A stretch of DNA of 64,000 nt, from assembly GCA_020161265.1 (NCBI GenBank), contig JAIUOC010000013.1, forward strand, positions 62,001-126,000. The letters are read 5' to 3'. Source of the DNA: Chloroflexota bacterium (lineage in GTDB: Bacteria > Chloroflexota > Chloroflexia > Chloroflexales > Herpetosiphonaceae). A model generated the notes under the pieces. That model ran no database searches and was not told the origin of the DNA. It saw nothing but the letters and a program-made list of their open reading frames with translations. The translations under genes and the position numbers were made by a program. Positions 34,950-42,932 of this stretch are shown here, in pieces (positions within the stretch are counted from its first letter, which is position 1; every line of letters starts with the position of its first letter).

Positions 34950-36800
34950 CTACCACAGCCGCTCGAACAACGGCAGGGTTTCCAAGGGCGCAGGGTAATT
35001 GTAGAGCCAAGTTTCACCCTCGAATTTCTCGCCAGTCCAGTAATCGCGCCAACCGCCTTCAGGCAAATAAATGTCGCGTTGGTAGTGATTGGATTGGAGC
35101 ATTGGCGCAACCAAATATTGCTCGCCAAACAACCATTGATCGCCAATAAAGCGGGTACTGGCATCGTCGGGGTAGTGCCACCACAATGGCCGAACTAAAG
35201 GCGTGCCATCGGTGATTGTCGCTTGCACCAATTCGGCGATGTACGGCTCTAGCTCAGCGTGCAATTGAGCATAGCGCTGGCAAATCTGGCTGGTTTCTGC
35301 ATCGTACTGCCATGGCGCGATTGAAAATTGCATAGCTGGCAATAATGCTGTGACTTGCGTCCAACGAATCAACAACTCGCGTTCGGGAAATTCACCGTTA
35401 TAGGCATTGCCGCCGATCATATCAGGCAGCACGTAGGGATAACCGATCACGCTCATCGCAAGCGCTTGGGTAACGACCGCATGCAAGCCATTATCCATAC
35501 CCCAACGACTCCATTTATCCCATTCGCGGAAGAAGATTGGTTGCTGTTGCGAGCGCCAACCGGTTCGTACCTCTGTCCATTGCCACGATTTGGCCACAAA
35601 AGCCACATACCGATCACTATATTGATTGGGAGTCATCGGCAGATGGGTTTTGGCCTCGGCGGGTAGAAAATTGCCTTCAGCGCCGTCAAATTTAAAACCA
35701 TCAATGCCATACAAGGTTTGCAAGCGCTCCAAACCTGCTTGCCACCAAGCCAAGGCGGCAGCATTCGAGACATCCAACAAACCGCCCCAACCTTGCCACC
35801 AACGGGTCAAATAGGGTTGATCGTTGGCGGGATGTTTGACCAAATAGCCATTGGCAGCAGCTTCAGCAAAAGCCGCGCTCTTAGGATCGAAAAATGGTGG
35901 AATCCACAGGGTTACTTTATAGCCAAGCTCATGTAATTGATCGACCATTGCCTTGGGATCGGGAAACTTGCGCCGATCGAATTCTAAATCGCCATAAGCG
36001 GTTTGCCAGCGATCGTCGATCTCCAGCACGGAATATGGATAGCGTTGGTCGATAATTTCTTGGGCAAACGCCAGCGTTTGAGCTTGATCAATATCCATTT
36101 TATAGCGTGCCCAGGTTGTCCAAATCGGCTTGCTAAACATTGCCAATGGTGGAGCCGCCTTGGGATAGCCCAATTTTTGAATGACATGTTGGGCTGCAAC
36201 GCTGACATTTTCAGCAATCAGCAGATCGAGCACTAAGCGCGTGCCTTCAAAATGGGTTTCGCTACCATCCAAGCCTGCGCCAAATGGGGTTGGCGAAGGA
36301 AACTGCACCAGCCGAATCACCCCTGCTGGATCGCTATTGATTGTGACGTGCAACGGGCCTGTATCTTCGGCCACGATAAAGGCCACGCCATTCGCGCCAA
36401 TCCAAGCTGGCGTAACAATATTGAGTGTGCCATCATCGGCGTGGTCATAGGTCATAAATGGTTGGCTTTGCACGCCAGCCAAGTTGAGCGGCCAACTTTG
36501 AATCACTCGTTCGCCCATGCCATACCACGAGCCTGCTGGTTGTACGCCGATTGCTAAACCAATTTGGGCAACCTGATGTTTCACGTGAAACACCAACCGA
36601 TAGCCTGTTGCCGTCGTTTCAAGATTAAGCTCAAAGGTTTGGTTATCAAAACTAGTGTATTGCACTGTATCAGGCTTGGTTTGCACACCTAATGCGGCAA
36701 ACTGCGAGCCATAAGCCTGCAAGTAGGGCTGAATCGTCAAAACTTCTTCGTCATCACGTTGAAATACCAATAAGCCTGTTGATTCGAGAGTGTATGCCAT
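34950..36800 (-). CDS. GH31-family glycoside hydrolase
   Basis: A 616-residue alpha-glycosidase-type enzyme without a signal peptide, so probably cytoplasmic. The N-terminal beta-sandwich is followed by a TIM barrel: SKPIWTTWARYKMDIDQAQT, YSVLEIDDRWQTAYGDLEFD, LWIPPFFD, the nucleophile Asp in GIDGFKFDGAEG near residue 370, and the acid/base Asp in YPYVLPDMIGGN near residue 460, then PLWWHYPDD and the C-terminal sheet. This order is typical of GH31 (alpha-glucosidase / alpha-xylosidase group). It contains a perfect parS-like 16-mer within its N-terminal coding region (residues VFHVKH). Substrate not determined; two amylase-type genes follow. Confidence 0.88.
   Translation of the reverse strand: MAYTLESTGLLVFQRDDEEVLTIQPYLQAYGSQFAALGVQTKPDTVQYTSFDNQTFELNLETTATGYRLVFHVKHQVAQIGLAIGVQPAGSWYGMGERVIQSWPLNLAGVQSQPFMTYDHADDGTLNIVTPAWIGANGVAFIVAEDTGPLHVTINSDPAGVIRLVQFPSPTPFGAGLDGSETHFEGTRLVLDLLIAENVSVAAQHVIQKLGYPKAAPPLAMFSKPIWTTWARYKMDIDQAQTLAFAQEIIDQRYPYSVLEIDDRWQTAYGDLEFDRRKFPDPKAMVDQLHELGYKVTLWIPPFFDPKSAAFAEAAANGYLVKHPANDQPYLTRWWQGWGGLLDVSNAAALAWWQAGLERLQTLYGIDGFKFDGAEGNFLPAEAKTHLPMTPNQYSDRYVAFVAKSWQWTEVRTGWRSQQQPIFFREWDKWSRWGMDNGLHAVVTQALAMSVIGYPYVLPDMIGGNAYNGEFPERELLIRWTQVTALLPAMQFSIAPWQYDAETSQICQRYAQLHAELEPYIAELVQATITDGTPLVRPLWWHYPDDASTRFIGDQWLFGEQYLVAPMLQSNHYQRDIYLPEGGWRDYWTGEKFEGETWLYNYPAPLETLPLFERLW
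36577..36592 (+). promoter_or_regulatory. parS: parS-like ParB-binding site, perfect palindrome
   Basis: TGTTTCACGTGAAACA matches the parS consensus at all 16 positions. It lies inside the GH31 coding sequence, where it encodes FHVKH; parS inside genes is usual in other bacteria. Confidence 0.8.
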
Positions 36801-37278
36801 AAACGCCTCACGTAACGATCAATATGTTGCCAGCTATTATAGTGGGGATGAAGAACATAGAACAAAGAGCATAGAACATAGAGCATAGAACATAGATGAA
36901 GGGATCAGGGGCTAGGTTTAACGCAGAGAACGCAGAGAACCAAAGGATGAATTATGAGGGATGCGGGAGGAAATTCTAACAGGATTAGCATTTGAGGTGT
37001 GAGGCATAGGACAATAATCAAAATAATCGGTGCAATCTGTGGCTAAAAAACTTAACCTTCGTGCTCTTCGCGTCCTTCGTGGTTTCAGTCCTTCGTGCTC
37101 TTCGTGGATCAAGCAACGTTTCACGTGAAACATCCAATTTTGCTCAAAATTCATGCGCTTGAAACGTCGCTAAAACTACACAATCCAAAACAAATAAATT
37201 CATTTTACATTTTTACAAAAGCATATTTTACAAATAGTTGTAAACATTTTTACCTTATTTAAAACCTCGTTCGTTCAG
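36801..37278. repeat. Intergenic block of modular quasi-periodic repeats
   Basis: Between the glycosidase and amylase genes lies a chain of short modules: GAACATAGAACAAAGAGCAT-type units (36853-36897), GGGATCAGGGGCTAGG (36901-36916), TTTAACGCAGAGAACGCAGA (36917-36936), AAGGATGAATTATGAGGG (36943-36960), and CTTCGTGCTCTTCGCGTCC plus TTCGTGGATC copies (37057-37110). A parS-like site follows at 37117. No gene is supported here. Confidence 0.75.
37117..37132 (+). promoter_or_regulatory. parS: parS-like ParB-binding site
   Basis: CGTTTCACGTGAAACA, 15 of 16 matches to the parS consensus, in non-coding DNA 525 bases from the perfect copy at 36577. Confidence 0.7.
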
Positions 37279-37307
37279 TTGACAAAGTATTGGCTGTAGG
37301 CTATGAT
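37279..37307 (+). promoter_or_regulatory. Promoter of the large secreted amylase gene
   Basis: TTGACA (37279-37284) and TATGAT (37302-37307) with an ideal 17-base spacer. Transcription should start near 37314, giving an 80-base leader before the ATG at 37393, whose ribosome-binding site is AAAGGAG. Confidence 0.8.
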
Positions 37308-37392
37308 CGCAGCACCAACAAAGTTTGTTTGACGACACAACAAATCGCGGACAACGCAGTTCAAATAAAACCCCTTACCAAAGGAGCCGTCC

Positions 37393-40300
37393 ATGCGTGA
37401 CACTGCCCATCGTCGGAGCCTGATCAGCCGTATGCTGCTGATCGTTATGCTGTTGTCGTTGATGATCCCCACGTTCAGCCAACAAACGCCTGTGGTTGCT
37501 GCCCAGCCTACCACGTTTAATCCGGCGCTCAATCAAGCTCCAACTATTGCAAATGCTCAAGTTAATTGGTGTTTCGCTGGCGGATTCCAAAATTGGGATA
37601 ACAGCGCAACACCTGCCAATGACGAAGGTCTCGCTGGCGATTTAGTCGCTGGCGATGGCATCTACTCTTTAGATGTTGTGATCGCAACTGCTGGCCGCTC
37701 TGAATGGAAAGCGGTTGTTTGTGGCAGTTGGGAAACTTCAGTTCCGGCTGGCCCTAATGCTTGGATGAACACCACCCAAGCCAATCAAACCGTCAAATTG
37801 ACCCTCGACACCAACAACTACAATTCCAATGCTGGCAATCATGGCGTGCCAAGCACCAATATTATTCACGCCTACGATAGCGATTTTGCCAACTGGACAG
37901 CGGTTGGTTCGTTCCAAAATCCTGTTTGGACGAATAACGACCCAGCCACGGCCATGACCAACCTCGGCAATGGCTGGTACTATTTGGCCTATACTGTGCC
38001 AAACGCTGGTAGCTATGAAGGCAAAGTCGTACATACTGGCGATTGGACAACTCAATATACTGGGGTTGGCCGTGCCGTCGATCAAGGCAACATCAGCTTT
38101 ACCACCACCCAAGCCGGACAAATGGTGGTATTTTTGCTCGATACCAACACGAGCCGCCTGACGATTCGCCCGCAAACCGCTGGCAATGCAGGCCCATGGT
38201 GTGCTCCAGGCAGCTACCAAACTCCACCATGGCAAGAAACTGGCAGTCCCTTGGTCGATAATGGAACCCAAGGCGACTTGGTGAGCGGCGACGGGGTTTT
38301 CAGCCTCGATGTTGTTATTCCAACCGCTGGCACCTATGAATGGAAGGTCAATGCTTGTAATTGGGCGACCGCCTTCCCAGCTGCAAACGCTTGGATTTAT
38401 ACCGACCAACCAAATCAAACGGTAAAATTATTGTTCGATAGCAATAATCATGCGGCTGATAACGGCTGGGATTTGCTACCAACTCAAAATGTGGTCAATG
38501 CAATTGATGCATCGAATGATTTCACGGTGGTTGGTGCATTCCAAGGCTGGAGCAACAATAATCCAGCGACCAAAATGATCCAAATCGCCCCAAATCAATT
38601 TGTGTTGCGCTACACGATTGCATCACCAGGCAATTATGCTGCGAAGTTCACCCGCACTGGCTCGTGGGTTGAGCAATACAATGCCCAAGGTCGGGTCTTC
38701 GATGCCAACGATCCTGCACCTATCGGCTTTACCACCACCAATCTCAATGAAACTGTCGTCTTCTACTTGGATAATCGCACTGGCCGCGTGGCAATTACGC
38801 CGCAACGTGATGGCCAAGTGCCCGATTCAGTCGTTGGCGATGGCTTGATCAATCGTGATGCAATTGAACATCACAGCCGTGAATCGCTCTATCGCGTGCC
38901 ATTTGGTGCTGCACCGCTCAACCAAGCGGTTAACTTGCGTTTGCGCACCGCTGCCCACGATATCAATCAAGCTCGCATTCGCTTGTATTACACCGCCAAC
39001 AATGGTCAAAGCATTCAACGTATGACCAAGGTGGCTAGCGATGAAATGTACGATTATTGGGAATACACCATGCCAGCGCAAACTGCTTTGGGCGTGGTCT
39101 ATTACCGTTTTATCATCGAAGATGGCGCGACAACCCTATTCTATGAAGATGATAATCGTTTCGATGGTGGCTTAGGCGAGGTGGTCAACGCCAGCGCTGA
39201 TCGCTCGTGGAATATCTATATCTACGACCCAGCCTTTACCACGCCTGAATGGGCCCAAAACGCCACAATTTATCAAATTTTCGTCGAGCGTTTCCGCAAC
39301 GGCGACCCCAGCAATGACCCAACTGGTGTAGCAACTGACACCACCTACCCAGGGCGAGGTTGGTTCTACCCAACCGAGCGCGGCCATCGCTTCCCAGTTA
39401 CTCCGTGGAACTCGATCGTGCCCGATCCCGAGCCATTCACCGACCAAAATAACCCATGGTGGTCAACCTATAGCAGCACCATGTATGGCGGCGACTTGAA
39501 TGGGGTCCAAGATAAACTCGATTATTTGCAAGAGCTGGGCGTAACCACGCTCTATCTCAACCCAATTTTCGATAGCCCATCCAACCACAAATACGATGGT
39601 CGCGATTATCGCAACGTGGATGAGGCCTTTGGTGGACAACAAGCCTTTGACGATTTGGTTGCCGATGCCCATAACCGTGGCATGACGGTGGTGCTCGACG
39701 GCGTGCCCAATCACGTCAGCAGCGATAGCCCATTCTTTGATCGCTTTGGCCGCCACGCTGAAGTTGGCGCATGCGAAAGCGTCAGCAGCCCATATCGCAC
39801 ATGGTTCTTCTTTGAGCCAGCCGCTGAGCCAGGCACGGGCGTATGTGCTGGCGATACCAACTATCGTGGTTGGTTTGGCGTAGCCACCTTGCCCCAAATC
39901 AACACCAACCATCCTGAAGTGATGGCCTATTGGTTTGGTACGGCTGGCGGCAACCCCAACTTACCAAGCAACACCGCTAGTTACTGGGTCGATGGCACCA
40001 ACAAAGCCGACGGCTGGCGTATCGACGTTGTGCCCGATGTGATTGGGGTCAACCCAACCTTCTTTGAAACCTGGCGCGACGTAATGAAAGCCGCCAATCC
40101 CGATGCTGTGCTCTACTCCGAAACCTGGAGCGAAGGCGATGTACGCGATCGGGTGCTTGGCGATGAATTCGATAGCACCATGAACTATCGCTATCGCCGC
40201 GCAGTTTTGGGCTTCTTGCGCGATACCCGCTGGGTCGATAACGACGGCGGTCAGGAGATCGATCCGCTCTTACCCAGCCAATTTGTCAACAGCTTTGAAA

Positions 40301-42654
40301 CCATACGCGAGGATTACCCAGAGCCAGCCTACAATGCAGCCATGAACTTGATCGATAGCCACGATACCAATCGGGCCGTCCATGTGCTCAACGAATTGGG
40401 CTTTACCGGCACTGGCTACGATCGCCAACCAGTCGATAATTTCGTTGATGCGCGGCATCGTTTATCGTTGGTTGCCGCCTTGCAAATGACCTTGCCAGGT
40501 GCGCCAACCATCTACTATGGCGATGAAGTTGGCTTAACTGGCTATGGCTTCGATGTGCCACGCGACGACCCCTACAACCGCCAACCCTACCCATGGACTG
40601 ACCAAGCAGGCTACAACAGCTTGCCCGAATGGCGCAAAGCCGACACCAATTTGTTGGCAACCTATCAACGGCTTGGCCAATTGCGCCGCGATTATAGCTA
40701 TCTGCGCACAGGCTCGTTCGATGTGATGACCGCCGACGATGCCAACAAAGTCTTAGCTTATGGACGTAAGGATGAAAACGGCGCGGCAATTGTTGTGTTC
40801 AACCGCGATAGCCAAGCCCATAGCATCGAGCTGAACTTAGCTGGCTACGTGCCAACGGGGACAGTGCTAACTCGCACCATGCCATTGACCCAAACTGGTT
40901 TGCTGCCAGCAACCGATGTTACAACCTACACATTCAGCGTTGCACCACAAAGTGTTGGCATTTGGCTAACGCCTGATAGCGTTGATATGAGTGCTCCTGC
41001 TGCTCCAACCAACTTGCAAGTGACCAATCAATTGTCACAAAGCATCGAACTTGGCTGGAACAACGTTGCAACCGCTGAAAGCTATAACATTTATCGCTCA
41101 ATCGTGAGCGGCGGTGGCTACGAGTTGGTCGGCAATACAACCAGCACCAGTTTTAGCAATGCTGATCTCACGCCAGGCCAACGCTACTACTACATTGTCA
41201 AAGCAGTACGCAATGGCTTGGAAAGCGACGCGAGCAACGAAGTTTCGGGCTTGCCAGCTTATGTAATCAACTGGTCGAATCTGCAATTCCCAGCCACAAT
41301 CAACCATACGATCAGCATTACCAACCCAACCACCAATATCTATGGGCGGGTATACATCGAAGGCGTTACCAGTGAAGCAGGCGCAACGCCAAGCCTGTTG
41401 GCCGAAGTTGGCTATGGCCCCGATGGTTCGCAGCCAAACACTGCTAGCTGGACATGGTTCGAGGCTACTTTCAATGTACAAGATGGCAATAACGATGAGT
41501 TTGTGGGCAATCTGCTGCCAAACAGTGTTGGAACCTTCGATGTAGCCTATCGTTATAGCACCGACGGTGGCACAAGCTGGATCTATGCCGATCTTGATGG
41601 TTCGGATAATGGCTATTCACCAGCGCAGGCAGCTAGTTTAGTTGTTGCGGCAAGCAGCGACACAACAGCGCCGACCGCGCCGATTAATCTTCGCGAAGTG
41701 CGACGTTCAGCCTCGCAAATTGTGATTGGCTGGGATGTTTCAAGCGCTAACGATACCTATCGCTACGATGTGTATCGCGATGGCAACGCGATTGCCTCGG
41801 TATTGCACCCAACTACAATCTTCACTGATACCGAGGTAACCGCAGGCATTACCTATACCTATCAATTGAAGGCGCTCGACGGTTCGTTCAATCAATCGGA
41901 ATTCTCGAATAGCGTCTCGATTCGCGCCGAGCAACGGGTAATTGACGTGACCTTCCGCGTCAAAGTGCCAGTTGAAACCCCAACCAACGAAAGCGTCTAT
42001 GTCGCTGGCAACGATGGCACAGTTTTCAATGGCGCTTGGACGGCCAATGGTCAAATTATGCAACGCGTGCTGACCGATACATGGGAATTCAATAAACAAA
42101 TTCTCGAAGGCACAGCCTTGGAGTATAAATACACTCGTGGCGCGTGGGAGCGCGTCGAATCGTGGGGCACAATCGAGGCCTTCACCAATCGCCGCGTAAC
42201 CATTGAATATGGCAACAACGGCCATTTCATCGTTGATGATACTGACACCAATTGGGGCACTGGCGACGATAACCGCAAGGCCGTCCAAGCATGGCGCGAC
42301 CCCTTGGTCAGCAGTAGTTCAATTGCCAACAACGCAGTTGAAGTTGCGCCAACAGTCCAACCAGCAATTACATGGTCGCAAGTTGTTACGGCAACAACCC
42401 CAATCAGCCAAGTATTGGTCTTGACCAATGCTCAAAATCAGCCCGTAGTCGGCACAGTGGTCGCTACCAGCCCAACAACCTTCAGCTTCATCCCCGCAGC
42501 ACCACTGCCAAATGGAACCTACACGCTAACCGCATTCAATGTACGGCGGGTGATTGGTGATCCATCGCCAATGCAACAACGCTACGTTGTGCGCTTCACT
42601 GTTGGCAGGGATATTCTCAAGATCTTTCTACCAATCGTTGGACGTTCAAACTAA
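37393..42654 (+). CDS. Secreted multi-domain GH13 amylase/pullulanase-type enzyme
   Basis: A 1753-residue extracellular starch-degrading enzyme. Residues 1-36 are a signal peptide (LLIVMLLSLMIPTF then AxA-like VVAAQ). A tandem duplication follows: two ~210-residue units (59-268 and 269-480), each with two beta-sandwich parts. The GH13 barrel spans about 610-1190 with YLNPIFDSPSNHKYDGRDY, MTVVLDGVPNHVSS, the nucleophile in GWRIDVVPD (near 873), acid/base in LYSETWSEG (near 908) and NLIDSHDTNRA (near 989). Fibronectin III domains lie near 1199 and 1423, a CBM20 starch-binding domain near 1515-1620 (RVKVPVETPTNESVYVAG), then a Big-like domain. It ends ILKIFLPIVGRSN, a motif shared with the Kelch protein at 59760. 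Confidence 0.9.
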   Translation: MRDTAHRRSLISRMLLIVMLLSLMIPTFSQQTPVVAAQPTTFNPALNQAPTIANAQVNWCFAGGFQNWDNSATPANDEGLAGDLVAGDGIYSLDVVIATAGRSEWKAVVCGSWETSVPAGPNAWMNTTQANQTVKLTLDTNNYNSNAGNHGVPSTNIIHAYDSDFANWTAVGSFQNPVWTNNDPATAMTNLGNGWYYLAYTVPNAGSYEGKVVHTGDWTTQYTGVGRAVDQGNISFTTTQAGQMVVFLLDTNTSRLTIRPQTAGNAGPWCAPGSYQTPPWQETGSPLVDNGTQGDLVSGDGVFSLDVVIPTAGTYEWKVNACNWATAFPAANAWIYTDQPNQTVKLLFDSNNHAADNGWDLLPTQNVVNAIDASNDFTVVGAFQGWSNNNPATKMIQIAPNQFVLRYTIASPGNYAAKFTRTGSWVEQYNAQGRVFDANDPAPIGFTTTNLNETVVFYLDNRTGRVAITPQRDGQVPDSVVGDGLINRDAIEHHSRESLYRVPFGAAPLNQAVNLRLRTAAHDINQARIRLYYTANNGQSIQRMTKVASDEMYDYWEYTMPAQTALGVVYYRFIIEDGATTLFYEDDNRFDGGLGEVVNASADRSWNIYIYDPAFTTPEWAQNATIYQIFVERFRNGDPSNDPTGVATDTTYPGRGWFYPTERGHRFPVTPWNSIVPDPEPFTDQNNPWWSTYSSTMYGGDLNGVQDKLDYLQELGVTTLYLNPIFDSPSNHKYDGRDYRNVDEAFGGQQAFDDLVADAHNRGMTVVLDGVPNHVSSDSPFFDRFGRHAEVGACESVSSPYRTWFFFEPAAEPGTGVCAGDTNYRGWFGVATLPQINTNHPEVMAYWFGTAGGNPNLPSNTASYWVDGTNKADGWRIDVVPDVIGVNPTFFETWRDVMKAANPDAVLYSETWSEGDVRDRVLGDEFDSTMNYRYRRAVLGFLRDTRWVDNDGGQEIDPLLPSQFVNSFETIREDYPEPAYNAAMNLIDSHDTNRAVHVLNELGFTGTGYDRQPVDNFVDARHRLSLVAALQMTLPGAPTIYYGDEVGLTGYGFDVPRDDPYNRQPYPWTDQAGYNSLPEWRKADTNLLATYQRLGQLRRDYSYLRTGSFDVMTADDANKVLAYGRKDENGAAIVVFNRDSQAHSIELNLAGYVPTGTVLTRTMPLTQTGLLPATDVTTYTFSVAPQSVGIWLTPDSVDMSAPAAPTNLQVTNQLSQSIELGWNNVATAESYNIYRSIVSGGGYELVGNTTSTSFSNADLTPGQRYYYIVKAVRNGLESDASNEVSGLPAYVINWSNLQFPATINHTISITNPTTNIYGRVYIEGVTSEAGATPSLLAEVGYGPDGSQPNTASWTWFEATFNVQDGNNDEFVGNLLPNSVGTFDVAYRYSTDGGTSWIYADLDGSDNGYSPAQAASLVVAASSDTTAPTAPINLREVRRSASQIVIGWDVSSANDTYRYDVYRDGNAIASVLHPTTIFTDTEVTAGITYTYQLKALDGSFNQSEFSNSVSIRAEQRVIDVTFRVKVPVETPTNESVYVAGNDGTVFNGAWTANGQIMQRVLTDTWEFNKQILEGTALEYKYTRGAWERVESWGTIEAFTNRRVTIEYGNNGHFIVDDTDTNWGTGDDNRKAVQAWRDPLVSSSSIANNAVEVAPTVQPAITWSQVVTATTPISQVLVLTNAQNQPVVGTVVATSPTTFSFIPAAPLPNGTYTLTAFNVRRVIGDPSPMQQRYVVRFTVGRDILKIFLPIVGRSN

Positions 42655-42688
42655 TTTCATGCTTGCCCGCTAATTGAATACCGATAAT

Positions 42689-42875
42689 GGTGTCGGGGTA
42701 TTGTTGATGGCCTAGCCATCGCGATACCCCGTTTTGCACCGCCCCGAATGAGGCTCTGTTGGTCGTTGTGAGGATGGTCTAGGCCACCATCGTTGCGAGC
42801 ACCAACAGAGAACATAGGTAGCCGAGCGTTCGACGCTAGGTTTGGTGTGCCTAAAATTTGGCGCACGGCTCCTAT
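42689..42875 (+). ncRNA. Highly structured intergenic RNA candidate between the two amylase genes
   Basis: Three consecutive stable hairpins fill the gap. The first (42694-42731) has CGGGGTAT/ATACCCCG arms, an inner GATGGC-CTA-GCCATC stem and is followed by GTTTTG, so it may terminate the upstream gene. The second (42754-42810) has perfect 10-bp arms CTCTGTTGGT/ACCAACAGAG and an inner GATGGT/ACCATC stem. The third (42814-42875) has ATAGG-AGCCG/CGGCTCCTAT arms enclosing two smaller hairpins, a three-way-junction shape. The second and third sit in the leader of the next amylase gene and could be a cis-regulatory RNA or processed small RNA. No known family recognised. Confidence 0.55.
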
Positions 42876-42932
42876 CTGAAACGTTGGTGTTTCACGACAA
42901 ATACTCTAACAACGCTGTAAACGGAGTCATTA

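Noticed and set aside
34904-35164. N-terminal extension of the metal-dependent hydrolase to 35164
   Set aside because: It runs into the glycosidase gene, and AGGAG precedes the ATG at 34903, which matches the family N terminus.
37738-42288. Long open frames antisense to the large amylase (for example 37738-38418 and 41740-42288)
   Set aside because: The plus-strand frame has signal peptide, GH13 motifs and CBM20; the antisense frames show no recognisable protein sequence or ribosome-binding sites.
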